Assembly: GCA_903813345.2 (NCBI GenBank)
Contig: CAIIXF020000004.1
Span: forward strand, 16,105,513-16,169,512
Reading direction: 5' to 3'
DNA length: 64,000 nt
Source: Owenia fusiformis
Lineage: Eukaryota; Annelida; Polychaeta; Sabellida; Oweniidae
Shown: positions 57,401 to 64,000 of the stretch, in pieces
How the letters are laid out: the number at the start of each line of letters is the position of its first letter
How positions within the stretch are numbered: the stretch's first letter is position 1
Position numbers and translations under genes: made by a program
The notes under the pieces: model-generated
Database searches by the model: none
Told to the model about the DNA's origin: nothing
Seen by the model: the letters and a program-made list of their open reading frames with translations, nothing else

Positions 57401-60400
57401 TTAGCTATTCCTTTGCTTTATTTTTTTATTTATCTAGTATCATACCATCCGCAATAACGGGTTCATATAATACGACGATACCTATACATGATTGGACTAT
57501 GTATTGTTTTGCATGCAGCTTCGAATTCATTTATTGATTTTAGGCTTACTAGGAGTAGATACCAATACCAAAATCTGTACAGAAGCGAAGTTATTGAGAC
57601 AGTCTGTATCGTAAATGGACAAAAGGTTTATTCATACATCATATCTGGAGCCGATGAAAGGTATGTAAAATTTATTTCTCACGATGAACTCTCTTCATCT
57701 GTACCATATAACATTATATTACACATTATATGATATGTAGTTTTATTAATGGAATACCATGCGGTATCTATATAATATCATGCGGTATCAACAGTATCCC
57801 TTATTAATGTTTATATTGGTCAATTTCAACTTGCCTATTTTATATAGTAATTTTAGAGTAATTTTTTTTGACATCGATGCGCTCTGGTAACTGACCATTT
57901 TATGCAAACATAACTATTTTTTTAGGATATTAAACTACTTTATAAAATGTAACATCTACATGTGATAATCCAATATAATAAGTTTACAACTTCTTCTAAT
58001 CATTTATACTGAAGGTGTGTGGATATAAATAAAATATTCGATCCAAAATGATCATAGTCGCGAGCCTAGGACAGGGATTTAATACGGTGCACTTTTCCTG
58101 TTTTTAGATTAATGAATTTATATCAAGATATACCAGACATTTACATGATTGAACAAGAGGAAAAAGTGACGATAGAGGGCGGTAAGGAGGAAACATGTAT
58201 AACGCAAACTAATCTCGAAGCATCGTGGGTAAGATAAATATGCACACAATGGTTAAGAAAAGAGGCTAAAGGAAATAACTTACAAATCAAAATCAAATTA
58301 AAACACAAGAAACAAGCCCAACCATTACTTAAACGGTTATTTTAATACACTATTTTCACACTCTATGCCTAAGAATTTACCTCGAAAACGTTTTTATTGT
58401 ATCCAATGTCTTGATATTCATGCCAATGTACGTAGTACGCTTCATTCCACTCATTTTATTTATCGTTCGTTTTTAACGTATCGGTATTCACTCCACCTCA
58501 CGTTTTGTTATGATAAGAATATTGACACATTTGTACAACTTTAAATTATCCAGCTCCTGGATCTAAATATACTACCCAAAAGTACTCATGAAATATCATA
58601 CCCCCCCCCCCCCCGGTTACCCCTATGTTAATATTGTAGTAGCATCCTTATGATATATTAATACCTTTCAGCATTTGACATCACTGTCTTGACACTTTCA
58701 GGGTCTTGATATTATGAATAGAAGGGTCGATGTAACAAATGAGCCATTTGATGATAGCTATTCCGTTTTTAGTTCAGGTAATGTAGTATATTATTACATA
58801 GTACCCCACACAAGTTTTTGATAATAACTTTGACCCGTGATTTGAACACTCTATCCTTGACTATTTGTTATTAAATTTAGCACACATAAACTAGAGGAAA
58901 TTTCCAACATTGGAAATTTTTTGTTTTTATTTTACTTCAATAACAATAAAATTACAAGTAATCAAATCAAGGGTGTCATTAATGGGTTTTCACCAAATTG
59001 ACGTCATAAAATCATTCTATGAATTGTTCATTTTAACAATTTTATTGACTTTTATCTCATTATCTTATCAATATTCATCTTATTGAATTTCATCTCAAAG
59101 CAGTCCTGTATTTATGGTATTTATGAATAGTATATGTTTTACTTGGGTTAGCCTCATCACTTGCAAATCCTTTCATTTCTGTACTCAGAAGACTCTAATG
59201 AACTTAACTCTACACAAGTAAATGTACTGTACAGCTGTAACGTCATAGTCATTCAAACAATGTAGCAATTTGGTAAAACACTGGTAACTGTGTAGCATTT
59301 TGAACTTACTGCCATTTAACCATTATTAATCATATGGCTTATTAAAAAATTTCCAATGTTGGAAATTTCCTCTAGTTTATATGTGCTAAATTTAATAACA
59401 AATAGTTAAGGATAGAGTGTTCAAATCACGAATCAAAGTTATTATCAAAAACTTGTGTGGGGTACTAAGTACAAACTGTATTTGTCAATGTTGCACCATG
59501 TGTGGCTCAAAATACCACAACGTATTCCCATTCTGTTTCAAGTTCAAGTAAGCAACACATCATTGTAGGAATCGCCATATTTAAAAATGGTACACTCATT
59601 CCTATGTGGATTGAAGTTTAAGTAATAATGTATCATATTAAGAATCTCTGTATTTTGATTGTTTAATGTTACACCATGTGACCAGAAATACAACACTATA
59701 ATTAACTTCAGGTACTTATAAGTAATTACAAGTAATAACACATCGTCCTTATATAATACAAGGACTGGGAAACAATGAAAATCAATATATAGCAAAACAT
59801 ATTTCATCATACCCTCTGTAAAGGAAAAAGCTTCATTGTCCTTTACCAATCATATTTTTTTTGTTATTCTCATATCAAACATTTAGAGGTATACTGTATG
59901 TATACTCTGGCCAAATGGTGAAAAGGTCCATGTGTAGTATGGCAAGTGATTTTAGACAGTCATATCTTTCACCATGAGTATTCTCTGGCCATAAAAACGA
60001 TGACCTTTATTAAAACAATATATTTTCTTTGAAGTGAAGTCCCCGTGCGAGTAAAATATCAATCCAACTCTCTGAAAAATTATGGATTAAGGCCCCAGCT
60101 TGGCACTTTTAAAAAAAATGTTAGGCTTATTTTCTAAAAAGAGGAACTTGTTTTTCTCAATTTAAACATATCAAAAGTCTCCTCTCCATTATATTAACAA
60201 TTTCTGAAAAGGGGATGGGTATTGAAATGCGTTAAAGTTAAAAGCCACATATCCCATGTTATTTTACCATAGGGAAAACTCGTGCTATCCATTGTTTTCA
60301 GTATCGTTTTGGTCATTGAAAATTGATTCAATATCATTATATTTTTCAAGATGTTTTAGACTCCTTGTTGAATAATCTTTTCATGCAGTAAATATCAGAA

Positions 60401-60600
60401 AAGGAGATCCTCTTTTGAGTAAATAGGGTAGACATGGGGTTTCTATTCATAATTTTTTGAATTGTTCGATTGAAATTTTTTATCATTATTGGTACTTCAC
60501 TTGATAGAAAACATATTGTTTTAATAAAAACCACTGTATTTATGCTGTATTGTGCTCTTTCAGCAACAGGCAGAAAGGTCCATGTTTATGTATTGGATGC
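51173..60600 (+). CDS. Secreted subtilisin-like protease (S8), 5' part
   Basis: Nine exons: 51173-51224, 53447-53527, 53859-53911, 54010-54291, 54804-54903, 57544-57660, 58108-58228, 58702-58777, 60564-60600. They encode about 306 residues: signal peptide (W-K-I-W-V-L-F-G-T-F-I-G-F-I-G); the start of an inhibitor-I9 type prodomain (S-G-T-Y-I-V-W-I-K-K-G-T-S-E-E-Q); a long acidic then Lys/Glu-rich stretch likely to be helical; a dibasic K-S-K-R; a second prodomain-like part (V-Y-S-Y-I-I-S-G-A-D-E-R-L ... I-Y-M-I-E-Q-E-E-K-V); then the start of the protease, A-S-W-G-L-D-I-M-N-R-R and V-H-V-Y-V-L-D-A, whose Asp is the first triad residue. All junctions are phase-consistent except exon 3 to 4: the strong GTAAGA donor is phase 0 and exon 4 needs phase 1, so a small exon or other splice site is missing. 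The last exon ends at a strong GTAAGTA donor; His and Ser exons lie outside the window. Confidence 0.75.
51437..51518. repeat. TTGA/GATT microsatellite
   Basis: An imperfect tetranucleotide run of ATTG units, with variants such as GCTTG and GATCGATCGATG, in intron 1 of the subtilase gene. Confidence 0.85.
51698..52571. mobile_element. TA-flanked long-inverted-repeat element, 874 bp
   Basis: The left end CACTCCCCTCCATAAGTTTG and its reverse complement at the right end are flanked by TA. The inverted arms extend about 270 nt (for example TCGAAAATTGATGATAAATT against the CATCAATTTTCGACC side). No transposase frame is present. A truncated relative lies at 62215. It is in intron 1 of the subtilase gene. 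Confidence 0.88.
54363..54745. repeat. Dispersed copy of the 45.2-47.3 kb repeat family
   Basis: Blocks ATGATACAAAGTAT, TGGC(C/T)GCCATGACTGAGCT, ACAAGGATTTTAGCATTT and CTTCAAAATGGCCGACAGGAA follow the same order as at 46900-47130. It lies in intron 4 of the subtilase gene. Confidence 0.75.
55094..56912. mobile_element. Foldback element interrupted by a LINE fragment
   Basis: The left arm (55094-55190 and 55960-56105) pairs with the right arm (56480-56912). Examples are GACAAGTGACACCAATGAAA against the GATGTCACTTGTC side, CCTTACATATTCAG against CTGAATATGTAAGG, and CAGCAATTGTCTG against CAGACAATTGCTG. The midpoint of the outer pair (about 56000) and of the inner pair (about 56290) differ, as expected if about 0.6 kb was inserted in the left arm. 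The LINE-like piece sits exactly there. It lies in intron 5 of the subtilase gene. Confidence 0.65.
55207..55640 (+). mobile_element. LINE reverse-transcriptase fragment
   Basis: A 77-codon frame ends I-E-P-R-F-A-K-C-Q-K-I-L-K-M then R-Y-S-T-S-L-G-K-I-T-W-I-K-S-L-V. This fits the W-x-x-R-x-L-T-x-x-G-K-I-x-x-x-K-S-L thumb segment of CR1/jockey-like reverse transcriptases. A further G-D-F-I-V-Q-D-N-K-D-G-G-F-R stretch near 55575 fits the segment after it. It is short, broken and nested in the foldback element. Confidence 0.5.
58801..59465. mobile_element. TA-flanked inverted-repeat element, 665 bp
   Basis: The ends GTACCCCACACAAGTTTTTG and its reverse complement are flanked by TA (58799-58800 and 59466-59467). 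The arms run about 120 nt with few mismatches, to CCAACATTGGAAATTTTT against AAAAATTTCCAATGTTGG. It is non-coding and lies in intron 8 of the subtilase gene, 24 nt past the exon 8 donor site. Confidence 0.9.
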
Positions 60601-63600
60601 GTAAGTATTATATCTACTTCATTTTCTATACTAATGTTAAAGATAAAGCTTAGTTTTTTATATTTAAGTTTTGTACTTACATTTAATAAAGTTACGATAA
60701 AAAGAAAAAAAAAAGAAAAAGAGGAATGTAAATATTCAGATTGCATGTAATATTTAAGGTTTCTTAACATCAACTAGAAACTTGGTTATTAGACTCAATA
60801 TTATGGTGAGTCTAGTTTGATTACTTTTAGTTTTGCGTTCTGATAACTTCAGTTCACAATTGCAACATAAGACGTACAGTAGGTCACCTAAAATGACATT
60901 TTGCGTTGACAAATATATATCGCACTGCCATCTTGGATGACCAGGGTATGAGGTTTTCGTACCTCGTGATCTGAGGCTGAAATCGCTTGTCAAAATCCTA
61001 TTATAATGTCAAAGATTGAGTGCTCTGTTGTATCAGGTATCATGATTTTCAGCCTACAATATGCCAATTCTTATGTATTAGATAAGAACGCTGTACGTTC
61101 TACTTCAAATGTATGTTGCAATCTTGGTTATATCTGTACAATCGAATTACACATGTTGATTGCAGTCACAAAAATACACATCACATTCAGTTCAAAAAGA
61201 AAAATATCACACCTATTTTTATTTATTATAGAACTACAGGGTGTTTCATATGTTTCAGGAATGATGCTGTATTTTAGTGGTTTTCTTTTCAATCTAGCTG
61301 AATTTTTCACAAAATGTAATCATTAATTGTTGTATGATTATTTTGAATAATTTCGAAATTTTGGATAAATACTTTACAATATGACAGCTGCATAATATGT
61401 AATGGGTCACGTGATTGAAGTCACTCATGTGTGAGATACTTGAGGGTCACGTGTTATTTAGGGGAGTCTGGAAGAGACATACTGAGTTTGTAGCAGACCC
61501 GATAGTCTATCCAGGTTTTCGACGTACAAACAAAAGGCGGCAATGGCAGCGCACTCGACTTAATATTGTAAATAGTACATGCGACCGTATGTGATATTTT
61601 GGTGGAATTTTATGAATTCCAAATTTGGCATTATTAGCAAATCAACAAACATTCATAATTTGATTCCATCCTTTATAAAAATAACGGGAATCTTTTACAA
61701 ATATTAAACATCGAATTTAATTTATAAGTATATAGGAGCAATTATGACGTTGTTGGACGTTACCTTCTCCAGAACAAGTACATCGAAATTATATACAATA
61801 TTTTTGTTTTTGAACATGGGCTATGAGTTTAAACAAACATGATAATCGAAAGAATTGTAAAACTAAAAAGCGTGCATGCTTTTCACAAACTGTTCACCAA
61901 ATTGAATTACTTGACAGTGTTAAATGTCAGAATACAAGTGCAAATGCTTTGATTCACTTTAGTCCTCCCATTAATATCATAATGTCAGTTGTGATATAAT
62001 CTATTCCCTTTTACACAATACCACGTGCAAAACATTCAGGACTTCATTATGCCATTGAACCATTTTTACTTTTAGGTTTACTGCATTTACGAGATCATGT
62101 CTGGCACAATAAACGTCCAATAGTTCACACGCATATTCTCATATATGCCCATTTATGAATTGCCAAGTTAACCATAATTTGATAAAGAAGATAATAAAAA
62201 ACATAAACATCATACACTCCCCTCCAAATGTTTGGCAACCTAAGCTCCCTCATTGAACTACGTGTTAAAGCATATTTATGTTTGAATTTTAATTAACATA
62301 ACGCGCGACGAAAATACTTATTAATATTGTTTGAAATGTAACTTGACTTCATTTCAAATGTCAATTCCAATTGACGATTTTGATGAATTTTTAAAAAATC
62401 ATCATTCCAATGTAAACCAATGGGAAATGGTGGGTTCAGGGCAAATCTGATTTCAGGATATCTATCCAGTAAAAGAATCACCAATTTTTTATCTAGATTG
62501 TTGAATTGTCTTTCTTTGTTGTACGCTAGGTGTTTAGTTTACTTTATGAATACTAAGGTTACAGAGCTCCAAAGTCGTTTTTGAAAATTATTTTTCGCCT
62601 CCAGTGTTATTTCAATAGGAGGAGATTTTTGAAACATAACTTTGACTTTGACCTATAACTTTTCTGAACCTGAAGAAACGTGTCAATGTTTTGTTAAATA
62701 AAGTTTGCAAATTCAACTTGTATTTTTGCAAGAAATTGGATGGATGAATATTCTGTCACATGACGTGTGGCAAACCTATCATTTCCCATTGGTTTATATG
62801 GGAATGTCGATTTTCAAAAAATCATCAGATTTATTATCAATTTTCGACCTAATGTAATTAAAGTCCCCGTCTAAAGTTTGAAAATATTTTTTTTCATTCA
62901 TTTACTATTTGTCAGGACTTAAATGGTTCCGATAAGCTTCCCGTATAAAAAACAATATGGCGGCTCCTGGATCAGTCCATTTTTAAGAAATAAGGGGAGT
63001 TCTGTAAAATCCAGTTTATTGAAATTGTCTTTGAGATAATGTAATCCGTTTATAATGATTTTGAAAACATTATCCATAGAGTGATTGCGTTCAAAGAATA
63101 TATACAACAGCCAATATAAATCCTTGTATTAGAACTGCTTTGTTTCATTTGTAGGATATTTCATATGCCAAGCTGTGTGCTATTACGTTATGAGGAAATT
63201 TAGATGTCAATTTTTCCTTATTATACACAAATAGAAGATCCTGAAACTTCACCCATAAATGTGGAATTGATTTGTCAAAATAAAAATCACCCTTTTATAA
63301 ATGTGTGACGATCTATAATATACGTATGCTATATAACAGTTAGAGGTGTTGACACAACGACCTCGAGCCTGTGAACCCTTGAGTATTATTCCGGGATCGG
63401 GCCTTTTATACTAAACGGTGAGCAACACCAGAAACGAGCGTTCGATTTGCTAAACGATATGCGTCACCCTTTAAAAAGTGATTTTAGAGATTTTTGAACA
63501 AAAAAAAATGTTCAAAAAAAAGTTGTGAGCATTTCATTTCTCAAATATTCAAATTTCCCGCCATTTTTCAAAAAAAGTTGAAATTTCTTAATCATCAAAT

Positions 63601-64000
63601 ATTTCTTAATGCATTTCAAAAAAGATTATCTTTTTAACACCAATGCAAAGATTGAACAAAAGACACGCTATTTCAATAATAAAATGTCATATTTAATGGG
63701 CCACTTCAATGTTTTAGCTTATCAAAAATATTTTGAAACATTAGTGATGTCACTAAGGTAACAAAAACTTTTTGAAAAAAATTGAATTTTTTTTTCGATA
63801 TCAATCTTTTCTAAATATGCTAGACTTTCATAAAAACTAATGTTGAATGTCTAACCAAATTAAAAGGAAGAATAAATTATGTTTTAGATATCATTGTACC
63901 ATTGGTTTCTATGAGAACTAAAATTTTGAAATGCATTTTTCTCAGAACCATTTTCATGCACTGATAAGTTCATTTCTCGCTTGTTTATCAACCGATTTTC
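60601..64000. other. Presumed intron 9 of the subtilase gene
   Basis: No continuation exon (none with a G-H-G-T-H motif) is seen, so the catalytic His exon must lie beyond 64000. The stretch holds a truncated transposon (62215-62862), A/T-rich runs after 63480, and two CACGTG E-box cores near 61408 and 61446. Confidence 0.45.
62215..62862. mobile_element. Truncated relative of the 51698 element
   Basis: The left end CACTCCCCTCCAAATGTTTG is flanked by TA. The sequence follows the 51698 copy (TTGAACTACGTGTTAAAGC, CCAATGGGAAATGG, TCAATTTTCGACCTA) until about 62862, where the last part of the right arm and the right end are missing. Confidence 0.85.

Noticed and set aside
58601-58614. Poly-C tract, and a similar one near 9277
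   Set aside because: A simple homopolymer run with no surrounding structure worth calling.
60255-60320. Short match to the 45466 foldback interior (CCCATGTTATTT, GCTATCCATTG)
   Set aside because: The similarity is limited to about 60 nt and no inverted ends were found, so I did not call a second element.
1-64000. CRISPR arrays, bacterial operons, rRNA or tRNA genes
   Set aside because: The window is eukaryotic nuclear DNA. No CRISPR-like spacing or rRNA motif was seen, and no tRNA cloverleaf could be supported by eye; a tRNAscan run would settle the last point.

Overview
The window is metazoan nuclear DNA: AT-rich, with multi-exon genes whose short exons are bounded by GT..AG introns, long intergenic stretches, and many small inverted-repeat elements. 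The gene families (a ubiquitin-like/RBR ligase, a secreted VWA protein, a Mag-like Ty3/Gypsy element, CR1-like LINE pieces) fit a marine invertebrate, most likely a lophotrochozoan such as a mollusc or annelid. That is a judgement from family resemblance; the species cannot be named from the sequence. Most real genes here are invisible to simple ORF calling because their exons are 28-360 nt. I rebuilt them from splice sites and phase continuity. Layout from left to right. (1) 316-823: a 132-bp perfect-arm hairpin next to a short ORF resembling the N-terminal part of Crypton-derived DUF3504 proteins. (2) 1036-8692, minus strand: a large secreted modular gene of at least 15 exons, all joined in phase 1. 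It has a signal peptide, two copies of an exon pair (modules A and B), further related modules, and five tandem 60-nt mini-exons encoding Thr/Pro/Asn-rich linkers. It has no stop inside the window and may run off the left edge. (3) 9.4-10.4 kb: a large imperfect palindrome with coding-like arms. (4) 12863-20788, plus strand: a complete six-exon gene for a 293-residue secreted VWA-like protein that lacks the first metal-binding motif. (5) 26456-27483, minus strand: a complete four-exon E2 ubiquitin-conjugating enzyme of 159 residues. (6) 27.8-34.7 kb: direct duplications, foldback elements and short tandem repeats. (7) 34999-40319, minus strand: a young Ty3/Gypsy LTR element with 151/152-bp LTRs, a 5-bp target duplication and one gag-pol frame. 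(8) 41087-44899, plus strand: a complete five-exon gene for a 340-residue protein with an N-terminal ubiquitin-like domain and a C-terminal RBR ligase region. A LINE fragment lies in intron 1. (9) 45.2-47.3 kb: a degenerate tandem repeat holding a nested foldback element. (10) 48.93-49.93 kb: a decayed duplicate of the RBR locus that keeps only the upstream region, exon 1 and the 3' UTR. (11) 51173 to beyond 60600, plus strand: the first nine exons of a secreted subtilisin-like protease with an apparently split and expanded prodomain; the catalytic Asp is encoded here, and His and Ser must lie outside the window. Its introns hold several TA-flanked inverted-repeat transposons, including a foldback interrupted by a LINE fragment. 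How the genes relate: the E2 and the RBR ligase belong to consecutive steps of ubiquitin transfer, but they lie 14 kb apart on opposite strands and nothing in the sequence shows co-regulation. The three secreted genes (modular protein, VWA protein, subtilase) are independent units. At least five non-autonomous TA-flanked elements with long inverted ends, plus at least seven other foldbacks, dominate the non-coding part.
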